A stretch of 64,000 bases of DNA, taken from NCBI GenBank assembly GCA_021776245.1, contig JAJFGF010000072.1, positions 62,001 to 126,000 of the forward strand, written 5' to 3'. This stretch comes from Hyphococcus sp. GTDB lineage: Bacteria > Pseudomonadota > Alphaproteobacteria > Caulobacterales > Parvularculaceae. The translations under genes were made by a program, and so were the position numbers. This document shows, piece after piece, positions 16,957 to 26,538 of this stretch (its first letter is position 1; each line of letters begins with the position of its first letter). Below the pieces are notes generated by a model. It made no database searches, had not been told where the DNA came from, and saw only the letters and a list, made by a program, of their open reading frames with translations.

Positions 16957-17958
16957 TCAACTCATCCAGGGCGGCGTCGGCAAATCCTTGGAACGCAGGA
17001 ATTCCGGATTGAAGATTTTCGTCGCATAACGATTACCATAGTCGCACAGCATGGTTACAACCGTATGGCCCGGGCCCATCTCTTTGGCGAGCCGTGTTGC
17101 ACCCGCAATATTGATGCCTGATGATCCCCCAAGGCACAGGCCTTCCTCGAGCACCAGACCATAGATGATCGAGAGCATTTCCGGATCGCCGATCTGAAAA
17201 GCATCATCAAGGGATACGCCCTCAAGATTGGCGGTGACACGGCCCTGACCGATCCCCTCGGTGATCGACCCGCCTGTTGCCTCCAGCGCGCCGGTTTTCA
17301 CCCAGCTGAAAATCTTCGAGCCCATCGGGTCGCTGACGGCGCAAATGACGTTCTTGTTGCGTTCTTTGAGCGCCAGGCTAACGCCGCCGATGGTGCCGCC
17401 GGATCCCACCGCACAGGCAAAAGCATCAACGCGGCCATCGGTTTGATCCCAGATTTCCGGGCCCGTGGTGCGCTCGTGAATATCGCGGTTGGCGGTATTA
17501 TCGAACTGGTTGGCCCACAGCGCTCCATTCGGAAGCGTTTCCGCAAGTTCCTCCGCGAGACGCCGGGAATAATGGACATAATTGTCGGGATTTGAATAAG
17601 GGACCGCATCCACTTCCACCAGCTCCGCGCCATAAATCCGGATCGCATCCTTTTTCTCCTGGCTTTGGGTCCTCGGGACGACGATTTTGGTCTTGTAGCC
17701 CAGTACGCTGCCGACCATGGCGAGACCGATCCCGGTATTGCCGGCCGTACCCTCGACGATTGTGCCACCGGGGCGCAATGCGCCCGATGCCTCAGCGGCG
17801 CGGATAATGCCCAACGCTGCGCGATCCTTCACAGATTGGCCGGGATTAAGAAATTCCGCTTTGCCGAGAATTGTACAGCCGGTCTCTTCGGACGCCCGTT
17901 TCAGTTTGATCAGCGGCGTGTTGCCGATCTGACCGAGAACATTTTCACTAAATTCCAT
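16957..17958 (-). CDS. cysK: Cysteine synthase family PLP enzyme
   Basis: A 333-residue fold-type II PLP enzyme making cysteine from O-acetylserine and sulfide. The PLP lysine is Lys44 in NPGQSVKDRA; the substrate loop EGTAGNTGIGLA follows near 69-80; the phosphate-binding loop is GSGGT. A GGAG lies 7 bases before the start. The protein is a little longer than E. coli CysK and ends in RSKDLPTPPWM, a feature of the cysteine-synthase-A-like group in alphaproteobacteria, so whether it is the main CysK or a paralogue cannot be told. It heads the sulfur gene run cysK-sseA-GNAT-metC. Confidence 0.85.
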   Translation of the reverse strand: MEFSENVLGQIGNTPLIKLKRASEETGCTILGKAEFLNPGQSVKDRAALGIIRAAEASGALRPGGTIVEGTAGNTGIGLAMVGSVLGYKTKIVVPRTQSQEKKDAIRIYGAELVEVDAVPYSNPDNYVHYSRRLAEELAETLPNGALWANQFDNTANRDIHERTTGPEIWDQTDGRVDAFACAVGSGGTIGGVSLALKERNKNVICAVSDPMGSKIFSWVKTGALEATGGSITEGIGQGRVTANLEGVSLDDAFQIGDPEMLSIIYGLVLEEGLCLGGSSGINIAGATRLAKEMGPGHTVVTMLCDYGNRYATKIFNPEFLRSKDLPTPPWMS

Positions 17959-18085
17959 CGATTTTCTCCGGACTATTGAAAAGACTTTTGGCGATCCTGT
18001 TTTTCAGCAGCGGCGGCGATCCAGTATGAACCGAAGCCGCCTGTTGGTCGTAATGCAATCAGTGGGAAAAAGGGGTCACATTCCG

Positions 18086-18751
18086 ATGAGGACGACGCTT
18101 GCGCTTTTCTTGGTGGTCTTTTTGTCGGTGATGCCAGCATCAGCGCGCGATCACGATGCAAATTTTCTAATCAAACGTGCAGGAAAAGTGATCGGCTTTC
18201 ATCATGTTGATATTTCGAACACCGCCGACGGCATAGTGGTTGAGACAACGATCAGGATGCGTGTGAAATTCGGACCTGTTCCCTTGTTTCGGTATGATCA
18301 CAAGGCTGTCGAAAAGTGGCGGGCCGGGTCATTATATTCCCTGTCGAGCGAAACCAATAATAATGGCGACGACGATTACGTGCGCCTGACCCGCATCGCC
18401 AATGGATACAAAATAGAGGGGTCGGGCTTTTCAGGCGTTGCGCCGGTCAGCGCTATGCCGTCGAGCTATTGGAACAAAAGCCTTGTTGAAACCAATCGCC
18501 TGATCAACACGCAAACCGGTGAAATCATCGACGTTACAGTCGCCGAACTTGGCCGCACAATGGCGCCGCACCAGCGCGACGCCGAACAATATCGCATTGT
18601 CGGAACGATTGCGCTCTATCTCTGGTATGACGGACCGAAATGGGTTGGATCGCAGTTTACGATCGACGGCGAAGAGTTGATCTATGAATTGGCCCCGTCC
18701 TCACAAGACTATGCGGTTCTTGGCGACAACCGCGGCGTCGCCGCTGACTGA
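18086..18751 (+). CDS. Exported DUF6134-family protein
   Basis: A 221-residue protein with a signal peptide (about 1-20, cleaved near ASARDHD). The mature part is beta-rich: VIGFHHVDIS, IVVETTIRMRVKFG, FRYDHKAVEKWRAGSLYSLSS and NNGDDDYVRL match the DUF6134 pattern, which in turn resembles periplasmic lipid- or polysaccharide-binding beta barrels. Function unknown. The start at 18086 has AAGGGG about 10 bases upstream; the frame extends further but adds a non-signal-like leader. Confidence 0.65.
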   Translation: MRTTLALFLVVFLSVMPASARDHDANFLIKRAGKVIGFHHVDISNTADGIVVETTIRMRVKFGPVPLFRYDHKAVEKWRAGSLYSLSSETNNNGDDDYVRLTRIANGYKIEGSGFSGVAPVSAMPSSYWNKSLVETNRLINTQTGEIIDVTVAELGRTMAPHQRDAEQYRIVGTIALYLWYDGPKWVGSQFTIDGEELIYELAPSSQDYAVLGDNRGVAAD

Positions 18752-18755
18752 CACA

Positions 18756-19589
18756 TCAGACTGTCTTGCGCTCCCGCTTTTCGAGTTCTTTCGCTTCGAT
18801 CCAGATCGCTTCCATTTCTTCAAGGCTTGCCTCTTGCGCGGTGCGGCCGGCTGCACGCAGCGTCGCTTCGATATGGCCGAAGCGGCGCATGAATTTTTCA
18901 TTGGACTTTCTGATCGCCGCTTCCGGATCGACATCGAGATGACGCGACAGATTGGCGAGGACAAAAAGAAGATCGCCGAATTCCGCTTCAATTTCTTCCT
19001 GTTCGCCGCCTTGCATCGCGTCTTTTAATTCGTGCGTCTCTTCGGTAATCTTGTCGAGCACATCCTGAGCATTTTTCCAGTCAAAGCCCACACGCCCGGC
19101 GCGTTTTTGCAGCTTAACGGCGCGGGTCAGACCCGGCAGTCCTACAGGAACGTCTGCGAGCAGACTATCTGCGCCCTGTTTTGCGCGCTCCTCGGCTTTT
19201 TGGGATTCCCAAGCCGTCGTCTGTTCATCCGCTGTGCGGAAATCCGCGTCGGCGAAAACATGTGGATGGCGGCGGATCATTTTATCGGTGATGGCGTCAG
19301 CGACATCGCTAAAGCTGAATAGTCCTTCTTCCTGCGCCATTTGCGCGTGAAACACGGTTTGAAACAATAAATCGCCCAGTTCGTCTTTCAGGGCCGCCAT
19401 ATCGCCGCGTTCAATCGCATCGGCCACCTCATAGGCCTCCTCAATCGTATAGGGCGCAATCGTGCCAAAATCCTGCTCCAGATCCCATGGGCAGCCGCCA
19501 TCCGGCGCGCGCAGTCTTTCCATGACCTTAAGCAGCGCATCGATTTTTTGCGCCTCGACGGTGGGGGTATTCTCACTATTTTTCGTCAT
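18756..19589 (-). CDS. mazG: Nucleoside triphosphate pyrophosphohydrolase
   Basis: A 277-residue two-domain MazG that hydrolyses (d)NTPs to NMP and PPi for pool sanitation and stringent-response control. The first domain shows GGCPWDLEQDF, then the metal-binding EEAYEVADAIERGD and KDELGDLLFQ (ExxE...ExxD). The second repeats this as EETHELKDAM and EAEFGDLLF. The start at 19589 matches the usual N-terminus; the frame runs on to 19745 but that part is not MazG-like. Convergent with the DUF6134 gene, with a 4-bp gap between stops. Confidence 0.93.
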   Translation of the reverse strand: MTKNSENTPTVEAQKIDALLKVMERLRAPDGGCPWDLEQDFGTIAPYTIEEAYEVADAIERGDMAALKDELGDLLFQTVFHAQMAQEEGLFSFSDVADAITDKMIRRHPHVFADADFRTADEQTTAWESQKAEERAKQGADSLLADVPVGLPGLTRAVKLQKRAGRVGFDWKNAQDVLDKITEETHELKDAMQGGEQEEIEAEFGDLLFVLANLSRHLDVDPEAAIRKSNEKFMRRFGHIEATLRAAGRTAQEASLEEMEAIWIEAKELEKRERKTV

Positions 19590-19798
19590 ATGATCAGTCC
19601 GGTGAATGCTGCCAAGAAAAAAAGGAATAGGGGGCCATTTGATCAAAGACCAGCGGAGACGTGAAGCTATTATTGTCGATCCCGGCGCTCTATTGGCATT
19701 TTCAACTTTCCCTTGCGGGCCAGCCCTTCGCTGGAGCGCTTGCAATTCTGAAGATCGTCGGCCATGGACATTGGGCTACGATATAAGGAAGACGGACC

Positions 19799-20722
19799 AT
19801 GCCGATCAAGGAAGCAAAACTCATCTGGCGCAATGGGGAAATGATTCCCTGGGCCGACGCGACAACACACATTCTGACCCACGCGCTGCATTATGGAACA
19901 AGCGTTTTTGAAGGGATACGCGCCTATGATACGCCGCATAAAGGCGTGTGTGTATTTCGCAACCGGGAACATATCGAGCGCCTGCATTTTTCGGCGCGCG
20001 TCTACCGCATCAAGATTGATTATTCCGTTGATGATTTGATGGGCGCCTGCCGGGATATTGTTCGGGAGAATGATCTTCAGTCGGCCTATATCCGCCCGGT
20101 CGCCTATCTTGGCTATGGTGAAATGGGCCCGGCCTCGCCGAACGTCAAATCAGAAACCGCAATCGCCGCCTTTCCCTGGGGCGCCTATCTCGGCGAGGAA
20201 GGCATGAAGAACGGCATTGACGTTGCGGTTTCAAGCTGGCGCCGCTTTGCGCCCGGCACAATTCCGGCTGGCGTCAAAGCCGGCGGAAATTATCTTTCGA
20301 GTCGTCTCGTTTCAATGGAAGCCAAAGAAAAAGGCTACGCCGAAGGGATTGGGCTTGCCCATGACGGCACAGTCAGCGAAGGCGCCGGCGAAAATCTCTT
20401 TGTCGTTCACAAGGGCCGGATCATGACGCCGCCGGCGGCGTCATCAATTCTTGCCGGCATTACACGTGACACAGTAAGCGTTCTCGCGCGCAAGGCGGGA
20501 TTTGAAGTCGTCGAACAGGCGATGCCGCGAGAAATGCTTTATGGCGCCGATGAAATTTTCCTGACCGGCACCGCCGCGGAAATAACGCCCGTGAGATCTG
20601 TCGATAATCTCAGCGTTGGCGATGGCGAGCGTCCAGTAACCGGCAAACTTCAGGAAATGTTCTTTGGGCTTTTCAACGGAGAAACCGAAGACGAATGGGG
20701 TTGGCTGGATCCTGTCGCATAA
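19799..20722 (+). CDS. ilvE: Branched-chain amino acid aminotransferase
   Basis: A 307-residue fold-type IV PLP aminotransferase for Val, Leu and Ile. The PLP lysine is Lys160 in AGVKAGGNYLSS; HYGTSVFEGIRAY (31-43) and EGAGENLFVV are family signatures. AAGGA is well placed upstream. Length and motifs are full and normal. Transcribed alone, divergent from mazG. Confidence 0.93.
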   Translation: MPIKEAKLIWRNGEMIPWADATTHILTHALHYGTSVFEGIRAYDTPHKGVCVFRNREHIERLHFSARVYRIKIDYSVDDLMGACRDIVRENDLQSAYIRPVAYLGYGEMGPASPNVKSETAIAAFPWGAYLGEEGMKNGIDVAVSSWRRFAPGTIPAGVKAGGNYLSSRLVSMEAKEKGYAEGIGLAHDGTVSEGAGENLFVVHKGRIMTPPAASSILAGITRDTVSVLARKAGFEVVEQAMPREMLYGADEIFLTGTAAEITPVRSVDNLSVGDGERPVTGKLQEMFFGLFNGETEDEWGWLDPVA

Positions 20723-20796
20723 GGCGTCCGGCGACCTAATTTTCCCGGGTCATTGCCGCTGTGCGAAGCGATCATCTGGCTGACCGGCCTTGCGCG

Positions 20797-22347
20797 CTAT
20801 CGGTTGCCCTCGTTGGCGCGCTTACGCAGATTCAATGCGTCGTCGATAACGTGAAAAATATAATTCTGCTCAACGACGCCGCCAAACAGATAAGCCCGTG
20901 GTCCGGACGCATAAATCGTGACGTCCTGGCCGCCATGCGTTTCGCCGCCGGTCGGAACCAACGCTTGCTGACGATAGGTCTTTTCCTTGACAGCGTCGGG
21001 GGCCGGGCGGCCATCAGAAAGATCAATGCCCGGTGCGAAAACCGTCCCCGGGCCGTTTGCATAGCCAAGGGTTGTATAGGGTTTGCCATCTCGCGCGAGG
21101 ATCGGGGCGACGACGCCGCTGTCGTCAATGTCGCTAGCAAGACCAAATATGTCATTGCCTTTGATTGGATAGCCCTGAAACGCCATTGTGTGACCGTGAT
21201 CGGCGGTGACAACGATCAGCGTATCATTTTCGCTGGTGAGCGCGCGCGCAGCGGCCACTGCCTGTGCATATTCCTGAGTATCGGAAAGCGCCTGATACGC
21301 ATTGCCCATATGATGCGCGTGATCGACTTTGCCGGCTTCGACCATCAGAAAAAACCCGTTCGGGTTTTTCGACAAAATCTCAATCGCTTTGCGCGTCATC
21401 TGTTCCAGGGACGGCTCGCCGCCTTTGTCTTCCGCGCGATCCGCTTCAAATTCCAGATGCGAACGTTCAAAAAGGCCTAGAATTTTTGCATTGGCGGGCG
21501 CCGCCGCCAACTGCGTTTCATTCCACACAAACAAATGTTCGTCAGACTTTGCGGTCCATTCCGCAGTCAGATCATGGTTGTCGCTGCGGGCGCCGGTCGC
21601 GCCGTCATCTTCCGGGTCCGAAGCGGCCGCTGGCAGGAAATGCGCGCGGCCTCCGCCGAGAGCAAGATCGAGACCGTCCCCATAGGGAAACTCGATAAGC
21701 TGGCGGGCGATATCCTTGCAGCCCGCCGCTTTGGCCTCTTCCGGCATTCTTGCATCTGTCGCCCACCATCGGTCTGCGGAGTGCGCATAAACAGCGCCCG
21801 GCGTCGCATGGGTAATTTCAGCAGTAGAGATAACGCCAACGCTCATCGCCGCCTGTTCCGCAAGCTCGCCGAGGGTCGGCGTGACGGCGGCGAGCGCGGA
21901 AGCGCAGTCGCCATGGCGGACAGCATCGGTAACAGACAAAACGCCGGACTTTGTTTTAACGCCGGTGACCATCGCCGACATGGTGCCTGCCGAATCCGCC
22001 ACCTGATGATCAGTCGTATAGGTTTTTGACATGGCGATATAAGGGAACTGCTCGAAGGAAAGAAGATTTTCCTCGCCCTCTTCGCCGCGCGATTGACCGT
22101 CAAAAATGCGCGCCGCGGCGACCGTTGTCGGGTCCATGCCGTCGGCGACAAAAAGAATGACGTTTTTGGCGCGGCCAGTGATCGGTTTTACTTTTTTTCG
22201 TGCGGCAAGGACGGTCTGCGCGTTATCGAACCAGGGATCGCCAGCAGATTGAACGGGCGCATCGGACAAACCGGCGCCGGGCGCGCCCAGCTGGGCGCAG
22301 GCGGCAAGACCTGTCGCGCAGGAAATCAACAAGATATTTTTCAGCAT
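20797..22347 (-). CDS. Lipoprotein alkaline phosphatase
   Basis: A 516-residue PhoA-family phosphomonoesterase. The N-terminus has lipobox LAAC (Cys 17), so it is anchored in the envelope rather than free in the periplasm. The catalytic Ser is Ser119 in VADSAGTMSAM; metal ligands are in FVADGMD (69-72), EAGKVDHAHH and VTADHGH. The C-terminal GGETHGGQDVTIYASGP with its His ligand is intact. GGGAG precedes the start by 10 bases. No pho box could be identified with confidence upstream. Confidence 0.9.
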   Translation of the reverse strand: MLKNILLISCATGLAACAQLGAPGAGLSDAPVQSAGDPWFDNAQTVLAARKKVKPITGRAKNVILFVADGMDPTTVAAARIFDGQSRGEEGEENLLSFEQFPYIAMSKTYTTDHQVADSAGTMSAMVTGVKTKSGVLSVTDAVRHGDCASALAAVTPTLGELAEQAAMSVGVISTAEITHATPGAVYAHSADRWWATDARMPEEAKAAGCKDIARQLIEFPYGDGLDLALGGGRAHFLPAAASDPEDDGATGARSDNHDLTAEWTAKSDEHLFVWNETQLAAAPANAKILGLFERSHLEFEADRAEDKGGEPSLEQMTRKAIEILSKNPNGFFLMVEAGKVDHAHHMGNAYQALSDTQEYAQAVAAARALTSENDTLIVVTADHGHTMAFQGYPIKGNDIFGLASDIDDSGVVAPILARDGKPYTTLGYANGPGTVFAPGIDLSDGRPAPDAVKEKTYRQQALVPTGGETHGGQDVTIYASGPRAYLFGGVVEQNYIFHVIDDALNLRKRANEGNR

Positions 22348-22476
22348 TCCGGCAAGCTCCCTCGGCGATAACTGACTGCTTTATAGGCTGGATTGCACCG
22401 GAAAAACCATGACATTGTCACAGCCTGGGTGGGCCAATCAGCGCAACGCCAGATGCGGTAAATGAGGGAACAAATA

Positions 22477-24645
22477 ATGAGGAAAATCCTTGCGGGCGCA
22501 GGCGCCTTGGCTCTGGCGGCGCTGGCCGGGGCCGCGCTCTATCTCAAAACCCCCGCCGCAGCCCCGTTTGACGCTGCAGCAGCGATTGATGCCGCAGCGC
22601 AATATGACGCCCGGATTTTGCGCGACGCTTTTGGCGTTCCGCATATATACGCCGGCCGCGATGTGGATGCGGCATTCGGTCTCGCCTACGCCCACGCTGA
22701 AGATGACTGGCAAACCATTGAGGATGTTCTGTTTTTCTCTCGCGGCGCTCTCGCGCAGCGCAAGGGTAAGGACGCCGCCATACCAGATTATCTGGTCGCA
22801 GCTCTGAAAGTTACCGAAGATGTGCGCGTCAAATATGAAACCGACCTGCCGCTGGAAACGAGGGCTCTCGCTGAAGCCTACGCTGCCGGCGTCAACCTTT
22901 ATTGCGCGGAGGAGAAAATCCGTTGTGCGCCCGGCGCGGCGCCGGTTACAGGACAAGATATTGTCGCCGGTTTTGTTTCGCGTACGCCGTTCTTTTACGG
23001 ACTGGACGAGCGGTTGACGGCAATCTTTGAAGGCGAAGTCGAGATCGCTGACGCCGCCGCTCGATCCCGCGAGGCTTTCCTGAAAATCCCAGCCGGATTT
23101 GAGACCGGCTCAAACGCCATGGCGACAGCGCCCAACCGCTCCGCAGACGGACATACGCGGCTGATGGTCAACTCGCATCAGCCCTATACGGGACCCGTCG
23201 CCTGGTATGAGGCGAGGGTCAAATCGGAAGAGGGCTGGGACATGATCGGCGGGCTTTTCCCCGGCGCGCCGTTGATTCTTGTTGGCGCAGGACCGGATCT
23301 GGGCTGGGCGTTTACGGTCAATAAGCCGGATCTCGTCGATGTCTTCGCGCTCGACGTCGATAACGCAAAAAAACCAACACGCTATCGATTTGACGGTGAC
23401 TGGAAAGAATTTCATGTCTCGCCAATTAAATTTCGCGTCAAACTCTTTGGACCTTTCAGCCTGCCCGTGACCCGGCGTGGCCTCACCTCGGTGCACGGGC
23501 CTGTATTCATCACGGACAAGGGCGTTTTTGCGGTTTCATATGGCGGCGCCGGCGATGTTCGCGCCATTGACCAATGGTACAAAATGAACAGGGCGACGAG
23601 TTTTGCCGAATGGACTGCGGCCATGGAGATGCTGGCGATCCCAAGCTTCAATGTCATCTATGGCGACGGCGAGGGGACGATCGCCTATTTTTATAATATG
23701 GCCATCCCCATGCGCAGCGCTGCGGTAGACTGGTCAAAAGCCCAACCGGGCGATCAGCCGGATTTATTGTGGACGGGCGTGCGTCCGTTTGGCGCTGCGC
23801 CGCAAGTGATCAATCCCGCATCGGGCTATGTCGTCAATTCGAACCATACGCCATTTGACGTCTCGGGGCCGCAAGACAACCCGCACATGTCAGATTTTCC
23901 ATCCCATTACGGGGTCGCCAACAAATCGACCAATCGCGGATTGCGCATACAAGCGCTGTTCGGGGCCGACGCTTCGATCACTGCAGAAGAATTCCTGGCC
24001 TATAAGTTTGATCATTCCTATGCGGATAATTCACGCGTCATGGAACTTGTGAACTCCCTCATTGCAAATGAAGACCTGCAGGCGGACGCAAAGCTTGCGC
24101 CGGCGCTGGATATTCTTGCGGGCTGGGACGGCGCCGTAACGCCCGAGAGCCGCGGCGCGGCGCTGGCGGTGCTGACCGCGCAAAAGGCGCGGGGCTATCT
24201 TCTCAACGATCAGCATGCCGAGACGCCCGATGCCGTCGCAGCGTTGCGTGAGGTCGCAACAGGGCTGGAACAGGGGTTTGGCCGCATTGATGCGCCCTGG
24301 GGCGAGGTCGTGCGATTGAAACGTGGAAACGTGGATTTAGCGCTTAATGGCGGGCCAGACACATTGCGCGCGGTTTATCCCGGCGGTGATCCGGCGCAAG
24401 GCGCGCTCGAAGCGCTCGGGGGCGACACTTATATTTTATATGCGGACTGGACCGGGCCGCGCGATGTAGCGATTAAAACCATTCATCAATTTGGCGCGGC
24501 AACCCTGGATGACACATCGCCGCATTATGCCGACCAGGCGCCGATTTTCGCCGCTGAACAATGGAAATCGCCGCCCATGACGCTGGAGGCGTTGCTGGCG
24601 GAAGCGACGGCGGATGACCGGATCGGCGGGAGTGTGGGTGAGTAG
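22477..24645 (+). CDS. Penicillin-acylase-family N-terminal nucleophile hydrolase
   Basis: A 722-residue secreted amidase precursor that self-cleaves into alpha and beta chains. The N-terminus is a signal peptide/anchor (about 1-23). The cleavage site and new N-terminal nucleophile is the Ser of ETGSNAMA (Ser212, in G-S-N), and RLMVNSHQPYTGPVAWYEA follows as in AHL/aculeacin acylases. Substrate could be acyl-homoserine lactones, cyclic lipopeptides or beta-lactams; PvdQ-like AHL acylases have the same layout. GAGGGAA lies before the ATG at 22477; an in-frame ATG 15 bases upstream is less likely. Confidence 0.88.
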   Translation: MRKILAGAGALALAALAGAALYLKTPAAAPFDAAAAIDAAAQYDARILRDAFGVPHIYAGRDVDAAFGLAYAHAEDDWQTIEDVLFFSRGALAQRKGKDAAIPDYLVAALKVTEDVRVKYETDLPLETRALAEAYAAGVNLYCAEEKIRCAPGAAPVTGQDIVAGFVSRTPFFYGLDERLTAIFEGEVEIADAAARSREAFLKIPAGFETGSNAMATAPNRSADGHTRLMVNSHQPYTGPVAWYEARVKSEEGWDMIGGLFPGAPLILVGAGPDLGWAFTVNKPDLVDVFALDVDNAKKPTRYRFDGDWKEFHVSPIKFRVKLFGPFSLPVTRRGLTSVHGPVFITDKGVFAVSYGGAGDVRAIDQWYKMNRATSFAEWTAAMEMLAIPSFNVIYGDGEGTIAYFYNMAIPMRSAAVDWSKAQPGDQPDLLWTGVRPFGAAPQVINPASGYVVNSNHTPFDVSGPQDNPHMSDFPSHYGVANKSTNRGLRIQALFGADASITAEEFLAYKFDHSYADNSRVMELVNSLIANEDLQADAKLAPALDILAGWDGAVTPESRGAALAVLTAQKARGYLLNDQHAETPDAVAALREVATGLEQGFGRIDAPWGEVVRLKRGNVDLALNGGPDTLRAVYPGGDPAQGALEALGGDTYILYADWTGPRDVAIKTIHQFGAATLDDTSPHYADQAPIFAAEQWKSPPMTLEALLAEATADDRIGGSVGE

Positions 24646-24819
24646 CGCCCGAAACTGAGGCGCCGGCGTCATCAGTGCTGCTGATGAGCCCGGCCTCCTT
24701 CACCAATTCTTATCCGACTGAGATAGAACTTCTCAAACAGGAAAGTTGCTATAAGCATGAGCAGGGGGCAAAAATGGAATTTATGGAATCTTTAATCAAC
24801 GTCCTTAAGATTGCGCTTA

Positions 24820-24848
24820 TTGACAATGGCAGCCGCCAGACAAATATT
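24820..24848 (+). promoter_or_regulatory. Sigma70-like promoter before the copper locus
   Basis: A consensus TTGACA at 24820-24825 is followed after 17 bases by AATATT at 24843-24848 (four of six matches to TATAAT). The expected transcription start falls at about 24855, right at the ATG at 24856, so the first gene could be read from a leaderless mRNA. Confidence 0.45.
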
Positions 24849-24855
24849 TGATGAT

Positions 24856-25182
24856 ATGCGCATTCTGCTTTTCATAGGTCTGACGATGTCCATGGCGCTC
24901 TCGCCGGCATTGGCCTCCGCGTCATGCGTATCTATGGACGCCGACAGCATGGTCATGGCGGATGGCGCCATGGCGAAAGATTGCGGCATGAACAGCGTTG
25001 ATGAAACCGATGTCGCCGATTGCGCCGCAGCATGCGCGCTGATGTGTCCCGGCTTTTATTCAGGACCGGAACTGGCGTCAGCGGAGCCGCCGAGCTTTCA
25101 ACTTACACAGCATATAATTCCTGCGGCGGACCCCGGCATTGCGATGCCGGCTTATCTCGATCCGCCGCCTCCACGTTTTTGA
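24856..25182 (+). CDS. Small exported Met/Cys-containing protein of the copper locus
   Basis: A 108-residue protein with a signal peptide (about 1-21, LLFIGLTMSMALSPALASA). The mature part is rich in Met, Asp and Cys: SMDADSMVMADGAMAKDCGM, then DCAAACALMCP with three spaced cysteines, and a Pro-rich end. No family recognised, but small Met/Cys-rich exported proteins are common at the start of Cu/Ag efflux operons and may bind copper in the periplasm. In-frame starts at 24811 and 24826 also exist; 24856 is preferred because it begins the signal peptide. The TolC-like gene follows after 93 bp. Confidence 0.6.
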   Translation: MRILLFIGLTMSMALSPALASASCVSMDADSMVMADGAMAKDCGMNSVDETDVADCAAACALMCPGFYSGPELASAEPPSFQLTQHIIPAADPGIAMPAYLDPPPPRF

Positions 25183-25275
25183 GCACACTCGCGTCCTAGC
25201 GCGAGCGTATTTCATCCTGCCGCACGGGTTTCCGCGCGCAGTGTTTGTTGAACATGCTCAAAAAACGAGTTTCAA

Positions 25276-26538
25276 ATGTCCAGAATTTTTGGGTCCAGAC
25301 CGTTTGGCGCGATAGCGGCAGCCATTGCAGCAGGATTGATCCCGGGGATTTCTTTTGCCTCGGACAAAATCCTGAGCCTTAATGAAGCGGTGACCATCGC
25401 CGTCACGGCGGATGATCCCGCTTATACGCAGTTCGATGTGCGCGCGTCAGCGCAGGAAGACCGCGCTGTCTCCGACGCGCAGTTGCCTGACCCGATTATA
25501 AAAACCGAGATTGCAAATCTTCCGATCGATACTTTTGCTTTCGGACAGGAGCCCATGACACAGCTGCAGGTCGGGCTCCGTCAGGAATTCGCCCGCGGTT
25601 CGACCTTGCGGCTCAATCGCGAAAGGCGAAACGCCGAAGCCAACATTGAACGCATGAAGCGCGCGCAAGCGGTAACGGATGCGACGCTCGCTGTTCGCAT
25701 GGCCTGGCTGCACAAGTTTCATGCATTGATCGGGCAACGCATCATCGAAGAAAGCAGGGCGGCGGTGAACGAATTGGTTGACGCGCTCAGCGCATCCTAT
25801 GCGCAGGGAAAGCTAACGAGCCAGGATGTATTGCGCGCCGAACTCGAATTGTCGCTGCTTGATGACAAGCTCGCAGAACTTCGCCAAAATGAAGCCGTCG
25901 CTGAGGCAGAGTTATCGCGGTTCATTGGTCAGGACGCATTTCGTCCACTGCCGGAAAACCTGCCGGCATTCGCAGCGCCTGGAACCATTCAGGAACTCGA
26001 AGCAACGCTAACGCGGCATCCTGTCGTTCTCATCGACGACGCAACAATCTCCGTAGAAGAAACAGAGATTGGTTTGGCAAAGCAAGCCTACAAGCCGAAA
26101 TGGTCTTTGGAGAGCGAATACGGTTTCCGCAGCGCAGACCGGCCCGACTTCGCCAGTGTCGGTGTTCGCTTTTCCGTCCCGATTCTCACCGGAAAGCGGC
26201 AGGATCGCGCGCTTTCGGCCGCGCGAAAGGAAAAGTCCGCCGCGGAGCTTAAGCGGGCGACAACCCTACTCGATCTGCGAGGCGAACTTGTAAAAACCTA
26301 TGCGGATTGGACTCAACTCGAAAAACGACTGGCGCTCTACGACGCTGTCGTCATCCAGCGAGCCAGTGAAACGGCGAATGCGTCCATCTCAGCCTATGGC
26401 GGCGGGCAGGCGGATTTTCCCGAACTCATCCGCAGTCAGCTTGCCGAACTCGATGCAAAGCTGATGCGGCATGATTTGAGGATTCAATACGCTGTCGCTT
26501 GGGCGCGGCTTTCCTATCTTGCGGGAGACAACCAATGA
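25276..26538 (+). CDS. cusC: TolC-family outer-membrane efflux protein
   Basis: A 420-residue outer-membrane factor that would form the trimeric exit duct of the Cus-type pump. A signal peptide covers about residues 1-28. Two long helical hairpins are visible (about 95-215 and 290-410), with the OEP repeat pattern SLNEAVTIAV near the N-terminus and SVPILTGKRQDRALSAARKE in the second half. It overlaps the downstream cusB by ATGA (26535-26538), so translation is coupled. It has no lipobox, unlike E. coli CusC. Confidence 0.85.
   Translation: MSRIFGSRPFGAIAAAIAAGLIPGISFASDKILSLNEAVTIAVTADDPAYTQFDVRASAQEDRAVSDAQLPDPIIKTEIANLPIDTFAFGQEPMTQLQVGLRQEFARGSTLRLNRERRNAEANIERMKRAQAVTDATLAVRMAWLHKFHALIGQRIIEESRAAVNELVDALSASYAQGKLTSQDVLRAELELSLLDDKLAELRQNEAVAEAELSRFIGQDAFRPLPENLPAFAAPGTIQELEATLTRHPVVLIDDATISVEETEIGLAKQAYKPKWSLESEYGFRSADRPDFASVGVRFSVPILTGKRQDRALSAARKEKSAAELKRATTLLDLRGELVKTYADWTQLEKRLALYDAVVIQRASETANASISAYGGGQADFPELIRSQLAELDAKLMRHDLRIQYAVAWARLSYLAGDNQ

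Noticed and set aside
20761-21480. Plus-strand 239-codon frame opposite the alkaline phosphatase
   Set aside because: Antisense to a gene with all catalytic motifs; no domain and no ribosome site.
24668-24695. Hairpin after the acylase gene as terminator
   Set aside because: The stem has a bulge and is not followed by a T-tract; support is too weak.
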